DNA of 6,742 bases, taken from contig JAJXXG010000704.1 of assembly GCA_021781255.1 (NCBI GenBank), positions 1 through 6,742 on the forward strand, written 5' to 3'. Positions within the stretch are counted from its first letter, which is position 1, and each line of letters opens with the position of its first letter. This DNA comes from Acidobacteriota bacterium (GTDB lineage: Bacteria > Acidobacteriota > Terriglobia > Terriglobales > Acidobacteriaceae). Shown here piece by piece: positions 1 through 6,538 of this stretch. The notes beneath the pieces are model-generated. The model saw nothing but the letters and a program-made list of their open reading frames with translations. It had not been told where the DNA came from and ran no database searches. The position numbers were made by a program, and so were the translations under genes.

Positions 1-1097
1 CAGGTGTCTCGGACGAAAATGTCCTTCCACGCATTCGGCCCAAAGCTGTCTCCGGGAACCAGGTTGGAGGCCAGGGATCCGAATGCAATGAACCGCCCGT
101 TGGCGCTGATCGACACATTGTTACTGCCCGCGTTGGCAACGGAACCGTCATTTCCGAGCGAGATCAACGTCATGGAAGGCGCGCATCCAGCGGAGCCATT
201 TGCGCACGTAATCTGTGCGTAAACGTTCCCTATCCCATTAACGTTTTGGAAAACCAAGTCCGTGGCGTGCGAGGCGAATGCGGCCACGGAGCCGTCGGCG
301 CTGATGCGCGGAGGCGCGCCGTTATCGGCAGGATTGTTCGGCTGATCACCACCGGGCCCCAGGTCCACTTGCGCGGTGGCATTCGAGCAGCCGACAACAT
401 TTGTACACAGGTCCCGCAGGAACACATGGTACCCGCCTGAAGGGTTCCCGGCGGACGTGAGATTATCGGCGCCGGATAAGAAGGCTACAAACCGGCCCAT
501 CGAACTGACGGAGCCGTCGTAGCTTGTTTCATCCCCAAACGTGCCTGACGAGGACAATGAGACGGCCGTGGTCTGTGGAGAGCATCCTGAAGGTCCACCA
601 TTGCATGTGTCGCGAAGATACAGTTGATACACTCCGCCTGGCTCGCCGACGACCATATTGGGCCAGTTTGCGCCAAACGTCACGTATCGGCCATCTGGAG
701 TCATGCTGAACAGTTGGCTGTTCCCAGCAGCGGATCCGTCCATCGCAACCGAGATCAGTGTTGTTGAAGGCATGCAGCCGGACGGCGCGCTGATGCAAGT
801 GTCGCGCAGAAACACACACGAGTTCGGTGAACAAACGCTGTTCCCAGCAAGAATGTTCGTGGCCTGGGAATCGAAAGCTACGTAACGTCCATCCGCACTT
901 ACGGCAGAGGTTCGACTGTGATCGTTGACCGCCGACCCATCCGCCGTCACGGTAATCCGGATTGTAGAGGGCGTACAGCCGGAGGTGGCTCCAAGGCAGG
1001 TGTCTCGCTCGTAAATTTCCTGATAGCCACTCACAGGGCCGGGAGCGAGATTGGTGGCGTTCGATTGAAAAGTGACAAAACGCCCGGTCGCACTGAT
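1..1097 (-). repeat. Six in-frame propeller-blade repeats, each with a Cys pair
   Basis: Protein-level tandem repeats inside the lipoprotein gene. Blades begin at residues 170, 235, 301, 366, 434 and 499 (counted from the TTG start), spaced 65, 66, 65, 68 and 65 residues, or about 195-204 bp. Each starts with a [IVM]SxxGRfvaF-like strand. Blades 1-5 contain a Cys pair, CX6C in blades 1, 2, 3 and 5 and CX5C in blade 4, mostly as RDTC......GC.PS. The sixth blade is cut by the window edge just after its first Cys. At DNA level the copies have diverged clearly, so this is an old array and not a recent expansion. Confidence 0.85.
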
Positions 1098-1604
1098 CGC
1101 AGGAGGCACCAGCGTCGTGCCGTTCGCTGATGATCCATCGGGCGCAACCGTGATAATTTGAGCGACGCCGGCGGTCAGAGTGGCAGAAGACGCGATCCCG
1201 AAAGGCTCAGTATTCGAGACCACCCCCGTCGCGGTGTCCTTCACCTGAATCGTGATGGTTCCCGGCTGCGAAATCTGGAAGGCTGAGACGGTACCGTAGA
1301 TATCGGCGCTGTCCGAAACAGATGTCGGCAGCGGATTACCATTCCACTCTAATACATCGCTGCTCGTGAAACCCGTTCCCGCCCCTTCCAGCGTAAATCC
1401 CGCCTGACCCGCAATGGCGTACACGTTATTGAGTGGACTGCCCTGGCTGTAAATAGCGAAGAACTGGCTTCCCAGCGTAATCTTCTCTGTAGGCGGTGGC
1501 TGAGAGCCCCCGCTTTCCCCACCTGTGCCGCCGCAGCCCACTGCGAGGAGCAATAACATTGCAGCAATCGCAGTCTGCGGCATAAGGTTGTTCCTGATGA
1601 TCAA
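1..1604 (-). CDS. Lipoprotein with IPT/TIG domain and PD40/TolB-like beta-propeller repeats (3' end outside window)
   Basis: Partial: about 534 codons are open to the left edge with no stop. The chosen start is TTG at 1604-1602: GGGAGG lies 6 nt upstream, it overlaps the lipase stop as TTGA, and it gives a signal peptide with an Arg in its n-region (MIIRNNLMPQ, then AAMLLLLAVGC). The alternative ATG at 1583-1581 gives a leader without positive charge. Cys24 in AVGC is a plausible lipobox, so the protein is probably lipid-anchored after export. A low-complexity Gly/Ser/Pro linker follows. Residues about 60-137 resemble an IPT/TIG Ig-like domain (GAGTGF, then LEWNGNPLPT). From residue 170 on there are repeats of about 65 residues with a core like ISADGRFVAFxSxATNL and then RDTC, matching PD40/TolB-type propeller blades. 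Such propellers usually bind proteins or ligands; no catalytic motif is visible. It is the second gene of an operon with the lipase. The protein type is well supported, its partner unknown. Confidence 0.9.
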   Translation of the reverse strand, partial: MIIRNNLMPQTAIAAMLLLLAVGCGGTGGESGGSQPPPTEKITLGSQFFAIYSQGSPLNNVYAIAGQAGFTLEGAGTGFTSSDVLEWNGNPLPTSVSDSADIYGTVSAFQISQPGTITIQVKDTATGVVSNTEPFGIASSATLTAGVAQIITVAPDGSSANGTTLVPPAISATGRFVTFQSNATNLAPGPVSGYQEIYERDTCLGATSGCTPSTIRITVTADGSAVNDHSRTSAVSADGRYVAFDSQATNILAGNSVCSPNSCVFLRDTCISAPSGCMPSTTLISVAMDGSAAGNSQLFSMTPDGRYVTFGANWPNMVVGEPGGVYQLYLRDTCNGGPSGCSPQTTAVSLSSSGTFGDETSYDGSVSSMGRFVAFLSGADNLTSAGNPSGGYHVFLRDLCTNVVGCSNATAQVDLGPGGDQPNNPADNGAPPRISADGSVAAFASHATDLVFQNVNGIGNVYAQITCANGSAGCAPSMTLISLGNDGSVANAGSNNVSISANGRFIAFGSLASNLVPGDSFGPNAWKDIFVRDT

Positions 1605-4510
1605 TCACTACCTCCCGTTAGCTGCGAACCGGATGGAACAGCAACGAACGCGGGAGTCGAGAAGCACGGATAGCTTCCGCACTGTGGGCCAAAGGTATCC
1701 GATACCGTGAGAGGATAGTCTGTGTCGGCGCCGTTCACAGCCGCATTGATCGTGATTGTAGCCCCACTCACGGTCGCGGTCACGGGCGAATACTGGTAAT
1801 TCATCAGGGCCGCCAAACCGGAGGCAATTTGACTCGCGTTCGTGCTGCCTCCGTAGCCCGAAGTGAAAGTGACGCCGTCAATCGTGATCGAAACGGAGCC
1901 GCCTTCGTTAACCGTTTGCGGGCACCATTGATATGGAGCGCATGGGTTAAATGAGATGCTCTGGGGAGAACCTTGTATGTTTACTGTCGCAGTTCCGGGA
2001 GTCCCAACAGGGTTGCCATCCACCAAGACGAGCGTCTGGTTAGCGACGGTAATCATTCCAGTGCGTCCAGTGGATCCAGTGTTTGCAGCGGCTGTCCAGG
2101 TAAACGAACCTACGCCAGTCCCGCTGGAGTTTGTGAGTGTCAGCCACGCCGCATTGGACGAGGCTGACCAAATACAGTCTTGCTGTGTCGAGACAGTAAC
2201 CGGGGCTGATGCTCCGGAAGGAGGGATTGTCTCGACCGGACCCTGCGAAAGTGCATAAGAGCAGGACCCAGTCTGGCTGACGTAGAAAGTCGCGCTATTA
2301 TTTCCGTTCCCCACCACTATGGTCCCCAATCTCGACGCGGACGTATTGTCCGGAGCCACGGAGAACGAAACACTTTCATTACCGACACCGCTGACACCCG
2401 ATGATATGTTGATCCAGGGTTCCTGTCCTACTGCCGACCACGGGCAATTGCTGCCCGCCGTGACCTGGAAGGAATCGGAACCTCCACTCGCCGCGAAAGT
2501 ATCAGGTGAACTGAGGCTTGTCGACACCGAGAAGGCGCACGATACCGATGGCTTCATATTGAAGCTGTTGGCGAGCACCGCATCCAAATACGGGTGATCC
2601 TTCGGGCTCTTGAGCGCGCCTGAGTGGGAATCGGCATCATTGATGTGGTATTGAACAGCCCCTGAACCGGGGTAGATTTGGCTGGGTCCCTGAACCAAGC
2701 CGTCCGACGTGCCGTCGCCAGGAAAATCGACCAAAACATCAAAGACTGCGTCGATGATATCCAAATCGATATCAATGCTGAGGAGTTGGTCGAAGAGGGC
2801 CCACAACGAGGGTGGGACCTGGCATCCATCATTGTAGTAGTTGTAGTCGCAGTAGGTTTCTATCTCGAAAAGCACTAGGAAGGCTTCGGCAAGAATGACG
2901 TCATGGAAAATCTCGACCTGGGTGGCGACCGCCTCCTCGCCGCAGCCGCTTTCGGGAGGGCAGCAGGCCGGGTCAGTGGGTTGACAGCCAGAGATCGGTG
3001 ATCCTAAGAACCAGTTCCATGCCACGCGTGTAAAGAGCCAACGCTGCGGAGTGTATCCAATGACTCCAGCCCGCGTGAAGCTTTCCGTGTTCGCATTGAG
3101 GGAGTTCAACGCCTGACTGCCTGGCGTCAGATCTTGAAGGGCCGGAGAGTTTGCATAAACACTTGCAATGTAACCGCCGGCCCCGCCCATCGCATACGCA
3201 AGGAAACAGCCCCAGCTATCCCATTGACTGTAGCAGCCGTCGTCGATCCACAACTGTATGGCTTTAGCGGTGAGGATCACAGTCCCAAACGCCGGGAGGT
3301 TGAACGCCGAATTCGCACCCTGATGCGGGGTATCAACGGAGGCGACGCCGAAGAGCGCTGATGGATTATTCGCCTGGAAATATTGCGCAGCATAACGCGA
3401 GACCAGCCCGCCCATGCTGTGTCCCATCAAGATGTAGTTTCCACCGCCGACGGCATTGACCTCGTTGATCAGTGCTTGCCCTTGCGTTGCGATTCCCGCT
3501 GTGGCATCCAGGGACGGAATCACTTCATTGCCGAACGAGTAGTCCCCATTTATCCAGTTCGCCATCCTCGTCCATGCACAGGAGCTGGAGTTGAGGCCGT
3601 GCTGGAAAACGATGTTCTGCGATCCGCCACAGTTGTATGTATGCGTGTTGCAATCGGAAGGGTTGATGGTCGTGCAGCTGTTGTTACTGAGGGCGGGGCT
3701 TGCGGGTGCGGTCCATGTAAAGGTGGAAGGAAACGGCCCGCCTGCGGGCGGCGACTGGACCGTTGATCCTGCGGCGGCGCGCGCGTCGTCCTTGGAAGCG
3801 TTGTCGCTCCAGTTCATGTTGGCAAATTGGATGGTTCGGGTATCGGAAAGTTGCGAGTTGGAATAACTTATTGCCACTTGCTGGGCCACCCAGTTGGTGC
3901 CTGACTGGACATAGGTCCATGCCGCAGAGCCGTTCTGTGAAAATGAGGACTGTACGAGCGCGCTTTGAGCGTTAATGGTCAAAGATGCGTTCAATGCGCT
4001 GGAATACTGCTGGATGTTGGGGACGACCAACGAAGCAATCACGGATGGGCCCGGATTGCTCCCCAAGAAACTTAACGGGAAATTGGCAGAGATTCGCGAG
4101 TCCAGAGCGATATTGGGAAGTATATTTCCGTTTTGATCGACAACCGTAACTTTCCCGTCGGCAAAACGAATGACTCCCAGGTTGCTCGTATCAGTCGAAT
4201 ACAGGCTACCTGCAGATCCTTTAGGCCACAGGTTTAGAACCACACCGCCGTTCGCGTCGTAACCGGCTTCCATGTGAAACGTTTCTGGCGCAGGAGCCAC
4301 TGGCATGGTCGCGGTTGAACTCTGGGTCTGCGGGTTATATATCGCTTGCGAGAAATTCACATTGGCAGAGTCGCTTACGGTTATATCCAACGTGACCCAA
4401 GTATCGCTGCTGTTGATGCCCGAATTGTTCGATAATCCGGATTGCCCCAAGGTTGTTGTACTCAGGAATGTGACCAGTCCAACCAAGGCAAATGCAAATC
4501 GAGAGCGCAT
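1601..4510 (-). CDS. Secreted multidomain lipase/esterase (alpha/beta-hydrolase with BACON domains)
   Basis: A 969-aa exported hydrolase, probably cleaving ester bonds of lipids or other acyl esters outside the cytoplasm. The start is the ATG at 4510-4508, with GGTGGA 5 nt upstream and a signal peptide directly behind it (MRSRFAFALVGLVTFL, cleavage near residue 22). The frame is open to an ATG at 4711, but those 67 extra residues look non-coding and cover the promoter. Layout: 24-270, beta-rich domain I do not recognise; about 298-640, alpha/beta-hydrolase with oxyanion motif FQHG (His304-Gly305), nucleophile elbow GHSMGG (Ser365), a DTPHQG motif at 393-398 as in PGAP1/LCAT-like lipases, likely acid Asp603 in SDGLV and likely His629 in DSHSG; about 503-595, a Cys-rich acidic helical insertion that may form a lid; 657-750 and 751-836, two BACON-like beta-sandwiches (CPW...PWI and CIW...AWL); 840-969, a C-terminal module ending LTGG. 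The fold and triad are well supported; the substrate is unknown. Confidence 0.9.
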   Translation of the reverse strand: MRSRFAFALVGLVTFLSTTTLGQSGLSNNSGINSSDTWVTLDITVSDSANVNFSQAIYNPQTQSSTATMPVAPAPETFHMEAGYDANGGVVLNLWPKGSAGSLYSTDTSNLGVIRFADGKVTVVDQNGNILPNIALDSRISANFPLSFLGSNPGPSVIASLVVPNIQQYSSALNASLTINAQSALVQSSFSQNGSAAWTYVQSGTNWVAQQVAISYSNSQLSDTRTIQFANMNWSDNASKDDARAAAGSTVQSPPAGGPFPSTFTWTAPASPALSNNSCTTINPSDCNTHTYNCGGSQNIVFQHGLNSSSCAWTRMANWINGDYSFGNEVIPSLDATAGIATQGQALINEVNAVGGGNYILMGHSMGGLVSRYAAQYFQANNPSALFGVASVDTPHQGANSAFNLPAFGTVILTAKAIQLWIDDGCYSQWDSWGCFLAYAMGGAGGYIASVYANSPALQDLTPGSQALNSLNANTESFTRAGVIGYTPQRWLFTRVAWNWFLGSPISGCQPTDPACCPPESGCGEEAVATQVEIFHDVILAEAFLVLFEIETYCDYNYYNDGCQVPPSLWALFDQLLSIDIDLDIIDAVFDVLVDFPGDGTSDGLVQGPSQIYPGSGAVQYHINDADSHSGALKSPKDHPYLDAVLANSFNMKPSVSCAFSVSTSLSSPDTFAASGGSDSFQVTAGSNCPWSAVGQEPWINISSGVSGVGNESVSFSVAPDNTSASRLGTIVVGNGNNSATFYVSQTGSCSYALSQGPVETIPPSGASAPVTVSTQQDCIWSASSNAAWLTLTNSSGTGVGSFTWTAAANTGSTGRTGMITVANQTLVLVDGNPVGTPGTATVNIQGSPQSISFNPCAPYQWCPQTVNEGGSVSITIDGVTFTSGYGGSTNASQIASGLAALMNYQYSPVTATVSGATITINAAVNGADTDYPLTVSDTFGPQCGSYPCFSTPAFVAVPSGSQLTGGSD
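1611..1616 (-). promoter_or_regulatory. Shine-Dalgarno GGGAGG supporting the TTG start
   Basis: On the minus strand GGGAGG is followed by TAGTGA and then TTG, an ideal 6-nt spacing. The site lies inside the last codons of the lipase gene. The later ATG at 1583 has only a weaker AGGA, 8 nt upstream. This decides the start in favour of TTG and implies coupled translation. Confidence 0.6.
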
Positions 4511-4515
4511 AACTT

Positions 4516-4521
4516 TCCACC
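4516..4521 (-). promoter_or_regulatory. Shine-Dalgarno for the lipase start at 4510
   Basis: GGTGGA followed by AAGTT and then ATG on the minus strand, giving a 5-nt spacing. Together with the signal peptide that starts at this ATG, it supports 4510 over the far-upstream ATG at 4711. Confidence 0.55.
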
Positions 4522-4662
4522 ATCTCGACGAAGCTCCCAGCAGATGTCTCTCAGTTCCTTTTATGCGCAGCCGTCCCGGAGCGAATGGTCTGAGGAGCAG
4601 GGAGAAACACCTCATGCACTTCCGCTGTACTTGAAGCCTCGGATACGAAGTAAGGCCAGATT

Positions 4663-4711
4663 GGGGAGCATTATAGTTTGGGTGGTAGTGGGCGACCGTG
4701 ACAGCGGTCAC
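4663..4711 (-). promoter_or_regulatory. Candidate promoter of the lipase-lipoprotein operon
   Basis: A perfect TATAAT lies at 4675-4670 on the minus strand, which predicts a start near 4663 and a leader of about 150 nt before the lipase ATG. No good TTGACA-like -35 hexamer sits at 16-18 nt (the best spacing gives CGGTCG). The place where a -35 would be is instead next to an inverted repeat, which would fit an activator-dependent promoter. This was judged by eye only. Confidence 0.4.
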
Positions 4712-4723
4712 AGTTCGATGTGA
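4698..4723. promoter_or_regulatory. Overlapping inverted repeats, possible operator
   Basis: GTGACAGCGGTCAC (4698-4711) is an inverted repeat with GTGAC/GTCAC arms and a 4-nt centre. It overlaps a second one, TCACA-N6-TGTGA (4708-4723). Relative to the predicted start near 4663 the centres lie at about -42 and -53, positions typical of activator sites. No regulator gene is present in the window to match it. Confidence 0.35.
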
Positions 4724-4836
4724 TCATAAAAAGGGAGCTCCGAAATCTCAAACTTGTCGGGCTGTTGGGCTTGCACAACTTGGTGCTGTTCCAGTAGATG
4801 AGGCACTGGTAATCGTGCTGTAGCTTCGTGCGCTCA
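4708..4836 (-). pseudogene. Possible C-terminal remnant of a lost gene
   Basis: Between in-frame TGA codons at 4836-4834 and 4710-4708 there are 41 sense codons. The end reads like a real protein tail (VPHLLEQHQVVQAQQ, then PDKFEISELPFYDHIEL and stop). It has no start codon with a ribosome site. The same frame is also open before the first TGA, ending KGSKKRPYSC then VLKGLGLA, so the whole could be one decayed gene with an internal stop, perhaps from a mobile element. I do not recognise the family, and a stretch this short can be chance. Confidence 0.2.
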
Positions 4837-4936
4837 GGCCAGCCCTAAACCCTTCAGGACCTCCGCGGAACATGAGTAGGGGCGCTTTTTGCTGCCTTTC
4901 GTTGATCTGCTCGCGTAGCCGGCATTTTCCCGTATT

Positions 4937-6457
4937 CTAACGGCTACTACTAAGCATTTCGGCTTTGGCGACGAGATAGAGACGTTCAGCCGGATCAGCA
5001 GCAAGCTGCTTCAGCTCCGGGGAGAAGCCGCCCAGGGCAAGGAGAATGTAACTGGGTTTGTTCCGCCAACGAGCTTCGGGCAAGCTGGCAACCTTCGCTT
5101 GCAGCGCGCTCAGATCGCTCAGGCGCATTACACTATCCGCGCGCCACTTGCATTCGCCAAAGAGGTAGGTTCGGTGATCGAGTTCCGCCATGAGATCGAT
5201 TTCCGTTCGACCATCGCGGCTCCAGTAGCGCGCCATCTGGCGAATGGTTAGGCCGAGCCGTTCCTTGGCGTGGCGTTGGAGCCACTGGGCGCAGATTTCC
5301 TCAAATACCGACCAGCCCATGTATTCCGCTAGGCGAGGCGCTACGTGGGCAGCGTAGACGGCAGCGGGATCAGAAAACTGCAAGTCGCTGGCAAGCGGCG
5401 CGACGAAGCGATACCAGAAAGCCAGGAACGGATCAGCAACGCGGTACAATGCGCGGCGGTCTGAGGTTTCTTCAAAAGGCAATTCGCGTCGAATCCAACC
5501 CAACTCCAAGAGGGTGCGCAGAGACTTTGAAAGCGCCCCACGTTCGACGCCGATCAACTGTTGAATGCCATTGAATTTGGTTTCGCCGCCAGCAATCGCG
5601 GCGAGAATCGCGTTGTAAGGCGCCGGGTCGCGAATCTGTTCGCTGCCAAGGAGGAAGCGCACTTCATTTTCGAGAGTGGCGCGCGGCTGCATCAGAAGCG
5701 TGACGATCTCTTCGGCAGGTGGGCGCGACGGGTCGACCAGAGCGTGATAGCGCGGTGTTCCGCCAAAAACGCCGTACATGAGCAATTTTTCAACGACGCC
5801 ATAGTGCGGGCTGTTTGCGTAGAAGCAGGCTACATCTTCGTACTGAAGCGGATCGAGATGAAAGATTCCGGCATTGAAGCGCCCGAAGAGCGGCGCGCTT
5901 TCTTCGCCGAGCGCGGCCATGGCCGAGAGCTGCGAGCCGCAAAGAACCACGAAGAGGGGAGAGTGAACCCCTTCGCGGTCCCACCACGCTTGCAGTATGG
6001 AGGGCAGCTCAGGAGTCTGCGCAATCAGATAGGGGAATTCATCAAGGATCAGGGCGAAGCGCCCCTTGCCCTTTTTGCGAGCCTGCGCCTGCTGCGAAGC
6101 GTAACGCAGAAGCGCATTCCAGGAGACTGCAATTTCCTCTGGCGTGACACCCTCGGCGGGTAGTGCCGCAATCAACTGGCGCGCTAGCGTAAGCTGCTGC
6201 ACTGCCGCCGTGGACTGTTCGGCCAGGTAGTAGCAATGGGGCTTTGCCGGTTCATTGCCGGTTGTTCCCGCCGTGAAATAGCGCTGGAGAAGGAAGGTTT
6301 TGCCTAGCCGTCTGCGCCCATAAAGAAGCAGCATTTGCCCGCCGTTTCCATGGCGTTTCCAAGCGCGATCAAGCGCCGCCAGTTCGACCGTGCGGTCGTA
6401 AAACGGATCAGGTTTGATAGTTGAACCAGGCATCGGGAGTCTTTGCTTAAGCGCCAT
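4937..6457 (-). CDS. ATP-binding protein of the archaeal ATPase (ATPase_2)/DUF234 family with PD-(D/E)XK-like C-terminus
   Basis: A 506-aa soluble protein without signal peptide. The N-terminal P-loop domain shows Walker A GRRRLGKT (47-54), Walker B ALILDE (Asp139-Glu140), a sensor-like CGS at 173-175 and the GGTPRY motif at 232-237, all typical of ATPase_2/STAND-related proteins. Residues about 275-335 look like a winged helix (GIQQLIGVERGALSKSLRTL). The C-terminal DUF234-like part has LYRVADPFLAFWYRFV (337-352) and then a PD-(D/E)XK pattern: Glu386/387, Asp421 in TEID, and Glu435-x-Lys437 in GECKW. Nuclease-type residues are present, so DNA binding or cleavage coupled to ATP is possible, but the biological role of this family is largely unclear. 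The start is uncertain: the ATG at 6457 has no Shine-Dalgarno and lies almost on a possible -10 box, and the ATG at 6433 (Met9) would lose nothing conserved. No partner gene is visible; the next gene is behind its own promoter. Confidence 0.88.
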   Translation of the reverse strand: MALKQRLPMPGSTIKPDPFYDRTVELAALDRAWKRHGNGGQMLLLYGRRRLGKTFLLQRYFTAGTTGNEPAKPHCYYLAEQSTAAVQQLTLARQLIAALPAEGVTPEEIAVSWNALLRYASQQAQARKKGKGRFALILDEFPYLIAQTPELPSILQAWWDREGVHSPLFVVLCGSQLSAMAALGEESAPLFGRFNAGIFHLDPLQYEDVACFYANSPHYGVVEKLLMYGVFGGTPRYHALVDPSRPPAEEIVTLLMQPRATLENEVRFLLGSEQIRDPAPYNAILAAIAGGETKFNGIQQLIGVERGALSKSLRTLLELGWIRRELPFEETSDRRALYRVADPFLAFWYRFVAPLASDLQFSDPAAVYAAHVAPRLAEYMGWSVFEEICAQWLQRHAKERLGLTIRQMARYWSRDGRTEIDLMAELDHRTYLFGECKWRADSVMRLSDLSALQAKVASLPEARWRNKPSYILLALGGFSPELKQLAADPAERLYLVAKAEMLSSSR

Positions 6458-6458
6458 T

Positions 6459-6488
6459 ATTATGAGTTGTCAGTTTATGAGTTGTCAA
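6459..6488 (-). promoter_or_regulatory. Candidate ATPase promoter embedded in the repeats
   Basis: On the minus strand TTGACA (6488-6483) is followed after 18 nt by CATAAT (6464-6459), five of six matches to the -10 consensus. The predicted start lies near 6452, inside the first codons of the longest reading frame, so if this promoter is real translation should begin at 6433. The hexamers are partly made by the repeat sequence itself, so they could be coincidence. Confidence 0.3.
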
Positions 6489-6506
6489 CCTATGAGTTGA
6501 CAACTC
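6462..6506. repeat. Three tandem 15-bp repeats upstream of the ATPase gene
   Basis: ATGAGTTGTCA begins at 6462 and 6477, and ATGAGTTGACA at 6492, with an exact 15-bp period and variable 4-nt tails. The last copy continues into GAGTTGACAACTC, a palindrome with 6-bp arms around one base. Similar AACTCAT-type short repeats are found between genes in various bacteria; whether these act as an operator or are passive repeats cannot be told from one locus. Confidence 0.7.
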
Positions 6507-6538
6507 AAGGAATAGCGGATCCGGACGAGCTAAGCTGT

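Larger units (their letters stand above)
4511..4936. other. 426-bp intergenic region upstream of the lipase
   Basis: This stretch separates the ATPase stop from the lipase start. It contains a TATAAT-centred promoter candidate (4670-4675), overlapping inverted repeats upstream of it (4698-4723), an implied leader of about 150 nt, and on the side near the ATPase a protein-like open frame that may be a gene remnant (4708-4836). I found no convincing hairpin-plus-T-run terminator behind the ATPase gene and no RNA gene. Confidence 0.6.

Noticed and set aside
1349..1608. Two minus-strand frames of 60-72 codons at the start of the lipoprotein gene
   Set aside because: They are out of frame with the lipoprotein, which is open for over 500 codons with signal peptide, IPT/TIG and propeller repeats.
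3383..3866. Plus-strand open frames of 127 and 91 codons
   Set aside because: They are antisense to the catalytic core of the lipase (GHSMGG and FQHG) and show no protein character of their own.
4708..4723. CRP-type site
   Set aside because: CRP binds TGTGA-N6-TCACA; here the arms are in the opposite order (TCACA-N6-TGTGA), so only a generic inverted repeat can be claimed.
4860..4900. Terminator suggested by the run GCGCTTTTTGC
   Set aside because: No stable GC-rich stem precedes the T-run on the plus strand, and on the minus strand it is an A-run.
4857..4925. Short minus-strand frame MPATRADQRKAAK... of 23 codons
   Set aside because: It is too short, has no properly spaced ribosome site and shows no recognisable features.
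5561..6163. 200-codon open frame on the plus strand
   Set aside because: It lies wholly antisense to the ATPase gene, whose motifs are clear. The Arg/Ala/Glu-rich composition is typical of a shadow frame in GC-rich DNA.
6462..6506. CRISPR array
   Set aside because: Repeats are 11 bp with 4-nt tails at a 15-bp period; there are no spacers of usable length and no cas genes.
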